Source of the DNA: Mycobacterium sp. IS-1742
GTDB lineage: Bacteria; Actinomycetota; Actinomycetes; Mycobacteriales; Mycobacteriaceae
Direction of reading: 5' to 3'
Assembly (NCBI RefSeq): GCF_001500125.1
Contig: NZ_LQIV01000001.1
Span: 1-64,000 of the forward strand
Length of the DNA stretch: 64,000 bases
Shown piece by piece: positions 1 through 7,921 of the stretch. The translations under genes were made by a program, and so were the position numbers. How positions within the stretch are numbered: position 1 is the first letter of the stretch; each line of letters starts with the position of its first letter. The notes under the pieces were generated by a model. It was given only the letters and a program-made list of their open reading frames with translations. It ran no database searches and was not told the origin of the DNA.

Positions 1-452
1 CCCCCGTTCCGGGTCCGCCCGCCGTGGTGGCCGCCGGGGATCCCGTGCCCCCGCCCGCGCCGCCACCGGTCGGCCCGCCGCCGGTGCCGCAGGTGCAGAA
101 CCAGCAGTACGGCTCGGGCGACGGCCCGCTCGGCTTCCTCCGCGACGCCTGGCACCAGGCCCAGAACCCCTACGGAATCGGGATGCCGGACCAGATGCCG
201 GCCTACACCCCACCACCGCCGGGGGCGGGTCCCCCGCCACCGCTGCCGCCGGGTTACACCTCGTTCACGGCGCCGGAGTCATCGACGCCCGCGCTCGCAC
301 CCGCCGAGGGACCCGAAGCCGCCGGCCCGCCGCTGCCCCCGGGGTACTACCCGCTGGACGGACCGCCGCCGCCCGGATACTTCGACCCGCCGCCGGCGCC
401 TGCGCCGGGCCCGCCTCCCGCACCGCCGAAGATCATCGCCGGGCAGCCCTGA
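1..452 (+). CDS. Proline-rich protein, C-terminal part only (5' end outside window)
   Basis: The open frame runs in from the left edge with no stop, so only the last ~150 residues are visible; the first GTG at 24 is inside the frame and is probably not the real start. The visible part is very rich in Pro, Gly and Ala (runs such as PPPPGAGPPPPLPPGY and PPGYYPLDGPPPPGYF), with one less biased patch around GFLRDAWHQAQNPYG. No membrane segment or catalytic motif is seen. Such tails occur at the C-terminus of Mce proteins and other exported mycobacterial proteins, but the family cannot be named from this fragment. The stop is TGA at 450-452. Confidence 0.7.
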   Translation, partial: PVPGPPAVVAAGDPVPPPAPPPVGPPPVPQVQNQQYGSGDGPLGFLRDAWHQAQNPYGIGMPDQMPAYTPPPPGAGPPPPLPPGYTSFTAPESSTPALAPAEGPEAAGPPLPPGYYPLDGPPPPGYFDPPPAPAPGPPPAPPKIIAGQP

Positions 453-458
453 GCCGCC

Positions 459-803
459 TCAGGTGTACGGGCCGACCGGCTTCACGACGGTCAGCAACAC
501 CGCGGAGTCCTCGAGCGCGGCCAGGTCGTGGCGGGTCTTCGGGATGACGATCAGATCGCCCGCCGAACCCTCCCAGTGCGACGTGCCGTCACCCAACCGC
601 ACGCGGCCGGTCACGACGTAAAGAGTCGCCTCCTCGGGCGCCTCGTGCTCGTCGAGCCCGTTACCCCCGGTCAACGCGATCAGCGTCTGCCGCAGGGTGT
701 GCTCGTGCCCGCCGTACACGGTGTGGGCGCTGCGGCCGCTGTTGCGCGAACGGGCGAGTTCGAGGTGTTCACGGGCCAACGCGGTGAGAGAGATCTTCTC
801 CAT
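459..803 (-). CDS. Small single-domain cupin protein
   Basis: A 114-residue protein that fits a one-domain cupin. The core holds a DEHEAPEEATLYVVTG stretch typical of the first cupin motif and a GDLIVIPKTRHDL stretch typical of the second, with candidate metal ligands His and Glu in the first and His in the second. No signal peptide is present, so it is expected in the cytoplasm. The start is put at the ATG giving MEKISLTAL, because the longer frame from 839 overlaps the preceding gene and adds residues that do not look like a cupin. It follows the LLM oxidoreductase on the same strand at 32 bp and may be co-transcribed. The ligand or substrate is unknown. Confidence 0.75.
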   Translation of the reverse strand: MEKISLTALAREHLELARSRNSGRSAHTVYGGHEHTLRQTLIALTGGNGLDEHEAPEEATLYVVTGRVRLGDGTSHWEGSAGDLIVIPKTRHDLAALEDSAVLLTVVKPVGPYT

Positions 804-835
804 GGTCTGGATGTTCCCACTTCCTGTCCGGGCAA

Positions 836-1825
836 TCACGCGAGCGCGGGGATCACCGTCTGTTCGAACATGTCGACACCCGACCGGTCGTAGGCCGCTT
901 CGGGGAAGTACATGATGGCGTACTCACAGCCCAGGTCACGCATTCGGGAGAGCTTCTCGATGACCTGTTCCGGTGTCCCACTGGCCGACTCGGGCGACGT
1001 CGCGGTCGACAGCATCGCGTCGACGGCCTTCTTGTCGGCCACCGCGACCTGCCGCTCCCGCACTCGCTCGACCCGCGCGGCGACGTCGTCCTCGGAGTCG
1101 CCGATCACGGCGTTGAAGTTCGCCGAGCGCACGATCGCGTCGTACTCGGTGCCGACCTCGCGGCAGTGCTCGGCGAGCACCTCCGACTTGTGTTTGAAGC
1201 CCTCCGGTTCGGAGGTGAAGTTGGTGTACTGCGCGTATCTCGCGGCGATGCGCAGCGTGACCTTCTCACCCCCGCCGGCGATCCACAACGGAATACCGTT
1301 GTCCTGCAGCGGTTTCGGTTGCACGATCGCGTCGGTGACCTGGTAGTGCTTACCGTCGAGGGTGGCACGCCCGTCGCGCCAGGCGTCCCGCATGATCTGC
1401 ACACCCTCGTCCAGCCTGCCCAACCGCGCACCGGCCGACGGGAAACCGTAACCGTAAGCGCGCCATTCGTGTTCGTACCAGCCGCCACCGATGCCCATCT
1501 GCACCCGGCCGCCGGAGATGACGTCGACCGTCGCGGCGACCTTCGCCAGGAAAGCGGGATTGCGGTAACTCATCGCCGTGCACATCTGGCCGAGTTTGAT
1601 GCGCGAGGTGGTCGCCGCGTAGGCGGCCATCAGCGACCAGGCTTCGTGGGTGGCCTCGTCGGTGGGCACCGGCACGGTGTGGAAGTGGTCGTAGACCCAC
1701 AGCGAGTCCCACGCGGCGCCGTCGGCGTAGGTGGCCAGGTCGGACATCACCCGCCAATGCCGGTCGACCGGTATGCCGACCAGATCGAGCCGCCAGCCCT
1801 GCGGGATGAACAAGCCGAAGCGCAT
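836..1825 (-). CDS. LLM-class (luciferase-like) F420-dependent oxidoreductase
   Basis: A 329-residue bacterial-luciferase-like TIM barrel. The N-terminus MRFGLFIPQGWRLDL, the WDSLWVYDHFH segment and the GIGGGWYEHEWRAYG motif are typical of the mycobacterial F420-dependent LLM family, which transfers hydride from reduced F420 to varied substrates. The substrate cannot be read from sequence. The start is the ATG at 1825 rather than the upstream frame opening, because it matches the family N-terminus and lies 7 nt after a TACAGT -10-like hexamer (1833-1838 on the minus strand), which suggests a leaderless mRNA. It is divergent from the PPOX gene, with 80 bp between. Confidence 0.88.
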   Translation of the reverse strand: MRFGLFIPQGWRLDLVGIPVDRHWRVMSDLATYADGAAWDSLWVYDHFHTVPVPTDEATHEAWSLMAAYAATTSRIKLGQMCTAMSYRNPAFLAKVAATVDVISGGRVQMGIGGGWYEHEWRAYGYGFPSAGARLGRLDEGVQIMRDAWRDGRATLDGKHYQVTDAIVQPKPLQDNGIPLWIAGGGEKVTLRIAARYAQYTNFTSEPEGFKHKSEVLAEHCREVGTEYDAIVRSANFNAVIGDSEDDVAARVERVRERQVAVADKKAVDAMLSTATSPESASGTPEQVIEKLSRMRDLGCEYAIMYFPEAAYDRSGVDMFEQTVIPALA

Positions 1826-1905
1826 GATCTCGACTGTAGCCGCGAGCCACACGGATTCCCGCAGACTTGCGGACGCTGTCCGTGGTCGTCATTACCCTCG
1901 CGGAC

Positions 1906-2331
1906 ATGGCCCTATCGAAAGACGACCGCGAACAGTTCCTCGCCGAACCCCACGTCGCTGCGCTCTCGGTGTCCGCCGGACCGGACCGCGGCCCCCTGAC
2001 CGTCCCGGTCTGGTACCAGTACTCCCCCGGCGGCCAGCCGTGGGTGCTCACCGGGGCCGGCTCCCGAAAACACCGATTGATCGAGGCGGCCGGCCATTTC
2101 TCGCTGATGGTCGAACGCGTCGAGCCGTCCGTGCGCTACGTCGCGGTCGACGGTCCGGTCAGCCGCATCGAACCCGGCACCGACGAGCACCTCGTCGAGG
2201 TGACCGAACGCTATCTCCCGCCGGAGGCGGTCGAGCCCTACCTGGAGATGGCCCGCCGCGAGCACGGGGAGAGCGTGGTGATCCACCTCCGCCCGCAACA
2301 CTGGTTGTCGTCGGACCTCGGCTCCTTCTGA
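1906..2331 (+). CDS. Pyridoxamine-5'-phosphate oxidase-fold (PPOX/FDOR) protein
   Basis: A 141-residue split-barrel flavin or F420-binding protein. The pattern MALSKDDREQFLAEPHVAALSV, then PLTVPVWYQY and a KHRLIEAAGHFSLMV segment, is that of the small PPOX-like family that is very expanded in mycobacteria. Members bind FMN, F420 or haem, and the ligand here is not determined. The start is set at 1906, skipping an upstream in-frame ATG (1867) whose residues do not fit the fold. The stop codon overlaps the ATG of the following methyltransferase by one base (TGATG), so the two are probably translationally coupled. Confidence 0.83.
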   Translation: MALSKDDREQFLAEPHVAALSVSAGPDRGPLTVPVWYQYSPGGQPWVLTGAGSRKHRLIEAAGHFSLMVERVEPSVRYVAVDGPVSRIEPGTDEHLVEVTERYLPPEAVEPYLEMARREHGESVVIHLRPQHWLSSDLGSF

Positions 2332-2930
2332 TGTCCTCGCGGCACCGCCTGTTCACGGCCTTCTACCGCCTCGGCATCACGCCGTGGGACGGCCACCCGC
2401 TGGCCGCGAGCCTGCGCGGTCTCGTCGAGGGGGATCGCGCCCTTCCGCCGGGCACCGCGCTCGACATCGGTTGCGGCACCGGCGACACATCGATCTACCT
2501 GGCCGAACACGGCTGGACGGTGACCGGCGCCGACTACGTCGACAAGGCGGTGGCCAAGGCCCGCGCCAAGGCCGCCGCCAAGGGGGTGACGGCCGGCTTC
2601 GTGCGGGCGGACGCCACGCGGCTGAGCACCGAAGGGGTGGGCAGCGGTTTCACGCTCATCGTCGACAACGGGTGCCTGCACGGTATGAGCGGGGACGACC
2701 GCGACGCCTACGTCCGCGAGGTCACCGCGGTCGCCGCACCCGGTGCACACCTGGTCATCGTGGCGTTCGTCCCGGGCGGATCCTTCGGCGTGCCGGGTAT
2801 CGAGCCGGCCGAGATCGAGCGGCGCTTCGCCGCCGACTGGACGCTGCTGTCCTCGGGCGTCGAATCGGAGATGGACCGCGGCGGTACGGGCGCGGCGCGC
2901 TACTACGTGTTCACCCGCGCGGACTCGTAG
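2331..2930 (+). CDS. Class I SAM-dependent methyltransferase
   Basis: A 199-residue Rossmann-fold methyltransferase. Motif I LDIGCGTGD lies at residues 44-52, followed by an acidic SAM-ribose position in GADYVDK and motif IV-like LIVDNGCLHG. It resembles the small thiopurine or tellurite-type methyltransferases, but the acceptor is unknown. The ATG overlaps the stop of the PPOX gene (TGATG). The 3' end overlaps the convergent acyl-CoA synthetase by 28 bp, so both coding ends share sequence on opposite strands. Confidence 0.87.
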   Translation: MSSRHRLFTAFYRLGITPWDGHPLAASLRGLVEGDRALPPGTALDIGCGTGDTSIYLAEHGWTVTGADYVDKAVAKARAKAAAKGVTAGFVRADATRLSTEGVGSGFTLIVDNGCLHGMSGDDRDAYVREVTAVAAPGAHLVIVAFVPGGSFGVPGIEPAEIERRFAADWTLLSSGVESEMDRGGTGAARYYVFTRADS

Positions 2931-4387
2931 AGCGCCGCGACGTCGGGGAGCCGCACCTTGAGCGACGGGGTGCGCGGCAGTTCGTCGACGACGACGACGG
3001 CGACGGGAACGTGGTGGACGGGCAGCGCGGCACGCACCCACTCCCGCAGCCGCTCGGAACCGGGAACCGGTTGTCCGCGGGCGGGTTCCACCGCGGCGAA
3101 GGGCACCTGACCCAACCGGTCGTCGGCTACGCCGACCACGCACGCGTCACGCACCCCCGGATGGTCGAGCAGCACCTGCCGGACCGTCTCGGGCAAGATC
3201 TTGAACCCGCCCCGGATGATCGCGCCGTCGGCGCGTCCGTGCAGGGTGACAAAGCCGTCGTCGTCGATCGAAGCGATGTCGGTGGTGCGGATCCAGTCCG
3301 GTGAGAGGACCTCGATTCGCGCCTCGAGCACCCCCTGCGTGCCGGTGGGCACCTCGTCGCCGGAGTCCGGGTCGACGATGCGGACCCGGGTGTCCGGCAG
3401 CGCACGCCCCACGCTGTCCCGCTTGGCCTCGCCGTACTGCTCGACCATCTCCGGCGTCCACGCGCACACCGACCCGGCGAATTCCGTTGCGCCGTAGGCC
3501 AACCGGATGGGGATGCCGAAGCGGTGCTCGAACTCGTCACGGGTCGCCGGGTCGAGCGGGCCGGATGCGCTGATCAGGAACTGCAGCGAGGCGAGATCGC
3601 CGGGCGGCACGTCGGCGTCGAGAAGCATTCGCACGACCGCGGGTTGGACCCCGGCCCGCGGGATGCGGTGGGTGCGGATCGCGCGGACCCAGTCGTCGAC
3701 GCTGAAGCGCTCCAGCAGCACGATCCGCTTACCGGTGGCGAAGCCGGCGATCAACTGGCAGACCCCGATCCCGCCGAACGGCCAGTACGACAGTTCCGGC
3801 GGATCGGTCGGTTCGGCGAACAGGCCGCCGGTCACGCTGAACACCGTGCGCTCCAGCACCGCCTCCCCGATGGCCTGCCGCTTCGGCGGACCGGTCGTGC
3901 CGGAGGTGAGGATCGACAAGCCCGCGGACGGAGAGGCCGGCACCGGCGCTCCCCGGCGCACCGTCACGACGCGCGGCGCCTGCGCCGAAATCGCCACCCC
4001 GGCAAGACCGCAGCGTGTCGCGGCGGCGACCACCGGCTCGGTCCAGTCCTGCTCGTCGGCGACGACGGCGGCCGGTCGCAGCTGTTCGATGTCGCGGGCG
4101 ATCGCCTCGGGCGACTGGAACGAGTAGATCATCGACACCCAGCGCCCACCGGCGAGAGACCCGGCGATCGTGGCGGCGTGGGGCAGCCTGTTGCGCACCA
4201 CCAGACCGATCGGCGCGTGCGGGCCCACGCCGGCGTCGGCCAGGGCGGTGTCGACGGCGGCGGCGTACCCCGTCACCTCGTCGCCGGTGTGCCAGCGCCC
4301 TTCGAATTCGATGCAGGGACTGTCGCCGTAGCTCGTGAAACCTGCTGCGAAGGTCTCGATGAAGCCCACCGGGCCAGTCAACCGCAA
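2903..4387 (-). CDS. AMP-binding enzyme (fatty acyl-CoA synthetase / acid-CoA ligase)
   Basis: An adenylate-forming enzyme of about 494 residues. Visible motifs are the P-loop TSGTTGPPK (161-169), YGATEF, an RTTDIASIDDDGFVTLHGRAD block holding the adenosine-binding Asp and hinge region, and the C-terminal catalytic Lys in RTPSLKVR (K477). It should activate a carboxylic acid to the acyl-AMP and then the CoA thioester; the acid is not known, though fadB/fadA next door point to fatty-acid degradation. The frame opens with TTG at 4387, inside the base of a terminator-like hairpin. TTG at 4381 or GTG at 4369 are equally possible starts, so the N-terminus is uncertain by a few residues. Confidence 0.88.
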   Translation of the reverse strand: MRLTGPVGFIETFAAGFTSYGDSPCIEFEGRWHTGDEVTGYAAAVDTALADAGVGPHAPIGLVVRNRLPHAATIAGSLAGGRWVSMIYSFQSPEAIARDIEQLRPAAVVADEQDWTEPVVAAATRCGLAGVAISAQAPRVVTVRRGAPVPASPSAGLSILTSGTTGPPKRQAIGEAVLERTVFSVTGGLFAEPTDPPELSYWPFGGIGVCQLIAGFATGKRIVLLERFSVDDWVRAIRTHRIPRAGVQPAVVRMLLDADVPPGDLASLQFLISASGPLDPATRDEFEHRFGIPIRLAYGATEFAGSVCAWTPEMVEQYGEAKRDSVGRALPDTRVRIVDPDSGDEVPTGTQGVLEARIEVLSPDWIRTTDIASIDDDGFVTLHGRADGAIIRGGFKILPETVRQVLLDHPGVRDACVVGVADDRLGQVPFAAVEPARGQPVPGSERLREWVRAALPVHHVPVAVVVVDELPRTPSLKVRLPDVAALYESARVNT

Positions 4388-4420
4388 AGGCCCCCGAAAC
4401 GCCGTTGTTTCGGGGGCCTT
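4387..4420 (-). terminator. Strong hairpin between fadB and the acyl-CoA synthetase
   Basis: A 14-bp perfect inverted repeat: AAGGCCCCCGAAAC at 4387-4400 and its complement at 4407-4420, with a 6-nt loop. It begins 13 bp after the fadB stop codon and fits a transcription terminator for fadA-fadB. No long U-tract follows, which is usual in mycobacteria. The distal arm touches the first possible start codon of the downstream gene. Confidence 0.75.
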
Positions 4421-4433
4421 GCAGTCGCTCGAA

Positions 4434-6578
4434 CTACGTCAGCGAGGACGGCGGGGTGAACCGGTCACCGTAGCGCTCGGCCAGCTCGCGGGCGCGGGCC
4501 ACGAAGGCCTCCTTGCCGCGGCCGTGTGCACCCTCGTATCCGACGATGTACTGCGCGCTGCCGCCGGTGTAGGGCGGGTAGCCGATGCCCATGATCGAGC
4601 CGATGTTGGCGTCGGCGGTCGAGGTGAGCACACCCTCGTCGAGGCACTTCTGCGTCTCGATCGCCTCGGCGAACAGCATCCGGTCGATCATGTCCTGCAG
4701 CGGGATGTCGGCCTTGCCGGACTCGAAGGTCTCGCGCAGACCCGGCCACAGACCGGTGCGCTTGCCGTCGACGTACTCATAGAAGCCGGCGCCCTTGAGC
4801 CGCGACGGACGGCCGATCTCGATCATCTTGTTGACGACGGCTTCCGCCGGATGCGTGTCGTGGGTGCCGCCCGCGGCCTCGGTGGCCTTCCGGGTCTCGG
4901 TCGCGATCTTCTGCATGAGCTCGAGGTTGAGCTCGTCGGACAGCTGCAGCGGCGGCGCCGGGTAGCCCGCCATGCTGCCGGCCCGCTCGATGCTCGCCGG
5001 CTCCACACCCTCGCCCAGCATGGCCAGCGCCTCGTTGACGAAGGTGCCGATGACGCGGCTGGTGAAGAAGCCGCGGCTGTCGTTGACCACGATCGGCGTC
5101 TTGCCGATGGCCAGCGTGTAGTCGAACACCCGGGCCAGGGCCTCGTCGGAGGTCTTCTCGCCCTTGATGATCTCGACCAGCGGCATCTTGTCGACCGGGG
5201 AGAAGAAGTGGATGCCGATGAAGTCCTCCTGGCGCTTCACACCGGTCGCCAGACCGGTGATCGGCAGCGTGGAGGTGTTCGAGCCGAGCAGCGCGTTGGG
5301 CTCGACGATGTCCTCGATCTCCTGGAACACCTTGTGCTTGAGTTCCTGGTTCTCGAACACGGCCTCGATGACGAAGTCGACACCCTTGAGGTCCTGGGGG
5401 TCACCGGTCGGGGTGATGCGCGCGAGCAGGGCGTCGCTGCGCTCCTGGGTGGTCTTGCCTCGCTCGAGTGCCTTGGCCTCGATCTTCTCCGAGTACGCCT
5501 TGCCCTTCTGCGCGTTCTCCAGCGACACGTCCTTGAGCACGACCTCGTAGCCGGCCTTGGCCGAGACGTAGGCGATGCCCGCGCCCATCATGCCCGCGCC
5601 CAGCACGCCGATCTTCTTGATCTCGGTCTTGGCGATGCCGTCCGGGCGGGAGCCGCCGCCGTTGATGGTCTGCAGGTCCAGGAAGAACGCCTGGATCATG
5701 TTCTTGGCGACCTGACCGGTGACCAGCGAGACGAAGTAGCGGCTCTCGATACGCGACGCCGAGTCGAAGTCGACCTGGGCGCCCTCGACCGCGGCATCGA
5801 GGATGGCGCGCGGCGCCGGCATCGGCGCACCCTTGAGCTGCTTCTTCAACAGGGCCGGGAACGAGGGCAGGATGCTCGCCAGGCCGGGGCTGCTCGGCGT
5901 GCCGCCGGGCATCTTGTAGCCCTTGGCATCCCACGGCTGGGTGTGGGCTTCGGGGTTGGCCTTGATCCACGCCTTGGCCGCGGGGACCAGTTCGTCGATG
6001 CTGCCGACCAGTTCGTCGACCAGACCCGTCTCCTTGGCTTTCCCGGGCTTGAACCGGGTGCCCTGGCTCAGCACCTCCATGAACGCCTTCTGGATGCCGA
6101 ACATGCGCACGGTGCGGGTGACGCCGCCACCGCCGGGCAGCAGACCCAGCGTGACCTCGGGCAGGCCGATGACCGAACCCTTGACGTCGGCGGCGATGCG
6201 GTGGTGGCACGCCAGCGCGATCTCCAGGCCGCCGCCCAGCGCGGCGCCGTTGATCGCGGCGACGACCGGCTTGCCCAGGGTCTCGAGCTTGCGCAGGTCG
6301 GCCTTGATCGACTCGACGTTCTCGAACACCGCTTCCGCGTCGTCCGGGCCGGTGTTGATCATGCTCTTGAGGTCACCGCCGGCGAAGAAGGTCTTCTTCG
6401 CGCTGGTGATGACGACGCCGGTGATCGAATCCTTTTCGGCCACAAGCCTCTCGACGGCGTTGTGCATCGACTCCTTGTAGTGGTCGTTCATCACGTTGGC
6501 CGATCCGGTCGGGTCGTCCAGCGTGAGGGTGACGATGCCGTCGGAGTCCTGCTCCCACGTGATGGTGTTCTCAGCCAT
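4434..6578 (-). CDS. fadB: FadB, fatty-acid oxidation multifunctional enzyme
   Basis: A 714-residue protein combining enoyl-CoA hydratase and 3-hydroxyacyl-CoA dehydrogenase, the second and third steps of beta-oxidation. The crotonase half has the oxyanion-hole FAGGDL (65-70) and the candidate acid/base glutamates E119 (GGGLEIALA) and E141. The dehydrogenase half starts with the NAD-binding GAGMMG at 327-332 and carries IHFFSPV further on. The ATG at 6578 (MAENTITW) sits 6 bp after the fadA stop and has its GAAAGGG ribosome site inside the last fadA codons, so the pair is translationally linked. The length fits M. tuberculosis FadB (Rv0860). Confidence 0.97.
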   Translation of the reverse strand: MAENTITWEQDSDGIVTLTLDDPTGSANVMNDHYKESMHNAVERLVAEKDSITGVVITSAKKTFFAGGDLKSMINTGPDDAEAVFENVESIKADLRKLETLGKPVVAAINGAALGGGLEIALACHHRIAADVKGSVIGLPEVTLGLLPGGGGVTRTVRMFGIQKAFMEVLSQGTRFKPGKAKETGLVDELVGSIDELVPAAKAWIKANPEAHTQPWDAKGYKMPGGTPSSPGLASILPSFPALLKKQLKGAPMPAPRAILDAAVEGAQVDFDSASRIESRYFVSLVTGQVAKNMIQAFFLDLQTINGGGSRPDGIAKTEIKKIGVLGAGMMGAGIAYVSAKAGYEVVLKDVSLENAQKGKAYSEKIEAKALERGKTTQERSDALLARITPTGDPQDLKGVDFVIEAVFENQELKHKVFQEIEDIVEPNALLGSNTSTLPITGLATGVKRQEDFIGIHFFSPVDKMPLVEIIKGEKTSDEALARVFDYTLAIGKTPIVVNDSRGFFTSRVIGTFVNEALAMLGEGVEPASIERAGSMAGYPAPPLQLSDELNLELMQKIATETRKATEAAGGTHDTHPAEAVVNKMIEIGRPSRLKGAGFYEYVDGKRTGLWPGLRETFESGKADIPLQDMIDRMLFAEAIETQKCLDEGVLTSTADANIGSIMGIGYPPYTGGSAQYIVGYEGAHGRGKEAFVARARELAERYGDRFTPPSSLT

Positions 6579-6583
6579 GGTCG

Positions 6584-7795
6584 TTAAACCCTTTCGATGA
6601 TGGTGGCCACGCCCATGCCGCCGCCCACGCACAGCGTGATCAGGGCACGCTTGGCGCCGCGGCGTTCGAGCTCGTCGACCATGGTTCCGGTGATCATCGC
6701 GCCGGTGGCACCCAGCGGGTGGCCCATCGCGATCGCACCGCCGTTGACGTTCAGCTTCTCGTCCGGGATGTTCAGGTCCTTCTGGAACTTCAGCACCACC
6801 GACGCGAACGCCTCGTTCAGCTCGAACAGGTCGATGTCGTCGACGGTCAGGCCCGCGCGGTCGAGCACCTTCCTCGTCGCCGGCGTCGGGCCGGTGAGCA
6901 TGATGACCGGATCGGCGCCGCTGGTCGCGGTCGCGACGATGCGGGCGCGCGGGGTCAGGCCCTGAGACTGGCCCGCACGTTCCGAACCCACGAGCACCAG
7001 CGCGGCCCCGTCGACGATGCCCGAGCTGTTGCCGCCGGTGTGGACGTGGTTGATCTTCTCGACGTAGTGGTACTTCTGCAGCGCCACGTCGTCGAAGCCG
7101 CCCATCGCGCCGATCCCGTCGAACGCGGTCTTGAGCCTGCCCAGGCTCTCCACGGTCGAACCGGGACGCATGTGCTCGTCGTGGTCGAGGATGACCAGAC
7201 CGTTCTGATCACGCACCGGGACCACCGACTTGGCGAAGTAGCCGCCCGACCAGGCCGCGGCCGCGCGCTCCTGCGAGCGGGCGGCGTAGGCGTCGACATC
7301 CTCACGGGAGAAGCCCTCGATGGTGGCGATCAGGTCGGCGCCGATGCCCTGCGGCACGAAGCCGATGCGGTAGTTGGTCTCGGGGTCGGTCGCCCAGGCG
7401 CCGCCGTCGGAGCCCATCGGCACCCGGCTCATCGACTCGACGCCACCGGCGAGCACCAGGTCGTCCCAGCCCGAGCGGACCTTCTGCGCGGCGGTGTTGA
7501 CGGCTTCCAGACCCGAGGCGCAGAACCGGTTGAGCTGGACGCCACCGGTGGTGTCGGGCAGGCCCGCGGCGAGCACGGCGGTGCGGGCGATGTCGCCGCC
7601 CTGATCACCGATCGGGGACACGACGCCCAGCACGACGTCGCTGATCAGGTTCTCGTCCAGGTCCGGGAACCGGCGGCGCAGTTCGTCGATCAGGCCGGTG
7701 ACGAGGTTGAGCGGCTTGACCTCGTGCAGCGAACCGTTGCGTTGCTTGCCGCGAGGCGTGCGGATCGCCTCGTAGATGAAGGCTTCTTCAGACAT
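6584..7795 (-). CDS. fadA: FadA, acetyl-CoA acyltransferase (thiolase)
   Basis: A 403-residue thiolase. The nucleophile is C92 in [12 protein letters not shown]; the second active-site motif [12 protein letters not shown] gives H359; the proton-transfer Cys is C389 in TLCVGGGMG. It performs the last, thiolytic step of beta-oxidation and should form an alpha2-beta2 trifunctional complex with FadB, as shown for the M. tuberculosis pair. The start is [14 protein letters not shown]; upstream in-frame codons lie in the promoter. A symmetrical element (7816-7831) sits 20 bp before the start. Confidence 0.97.
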   Translation of the reverse strand: MSEEAFIYEAIRTPRGKQRNGSLHEVKPLNLVTGLIDELRRRFPDLDENLISDVVLGVVSPIGDQGGDIARTAVLAAGLPDTTGGVQLNRFCASGLEAVNTAAQKVRSGWDDLVLAGGVESMSRVPMGSDGGAWATDPETNYRIGFVPQGIGADLIATIEGFSREDVDAYAARSQERAAAAWSGGYFAKSVVPVRDQNGLVILDHDEHMRPGSTVESLGRLKTAFDGIGAMGGFDDVALQKYHYVEKINHVHTGGNSSGIVDGAALVLVGSERAGQSQGLTPRARIVATATSGADPVIMLTGPTPATRKVLDRAGLTVDDIDLFELNEAFASVVLKFQKDLNIPDEKLNVNGGAIAMGHPLGATGAMITGTMVDELERRGAKRALITLCVGGGMGVATIIERV

Positions 7796-7815
7796 GCGCG
7801 CAGCGTAACAGCCCA

Positions 7816-7831
7816 AACCAACCTGTTGGTT
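7816..7831. promoter_or_regulatory. Putative repressor operator upstream of fadA
   Basis: AACCAAC (7816-7822), 2-nt centre, GTTGGTT (7825-7831): a perfect 7-bp inverted repeat 20 bp upstream of the fadA start, a usual place for a TetR-type operator. The inner AAC-NN-GTT core is shared with the KstR consensus, but the outer bases do not match it, so the regulator is left open. Confidence 0.5.
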
Positions 7832-7850
7832 GGCCGGTCACCGGTTCTGC

Positions 7851-7908
7851 CGAGCAGACAGAGAATCGCCCTCCACGGCTGGTCAGAACGCGATTCTCTG
7901 TCTGCTCG
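7851..7908. repeat. Intergenic hairpin element, copy 1 (terminator-like)
   Basis: Left arm 7851-7869 starts CGAGCAGACAGAGAATCGC; the perfect 19-bp complement is at 7890-7908 with a 20-nt loop. It lies just after the stop codon of the Old Yellow Enzyme gene and before the fadA promoter, so it probably ends OYE transcription. The arm recurs almost unchanged at 26258-26315 behind phoU, so it looks like a dispersed element as well as a terminator. Confidence 0.75.
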
Positions 7909-7921
7909 CGCGGGAGAAGCC

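Noticed and set aside
4335-6587. 750-residue open frame on the plus strand opposite fadB
   Set aside because: It is an antisense shadow of a strongly coded high-GC gene; the translation has no recognisable motif and is dominated by Arg, Gly and Leu, while fadB on the other strand is complete.
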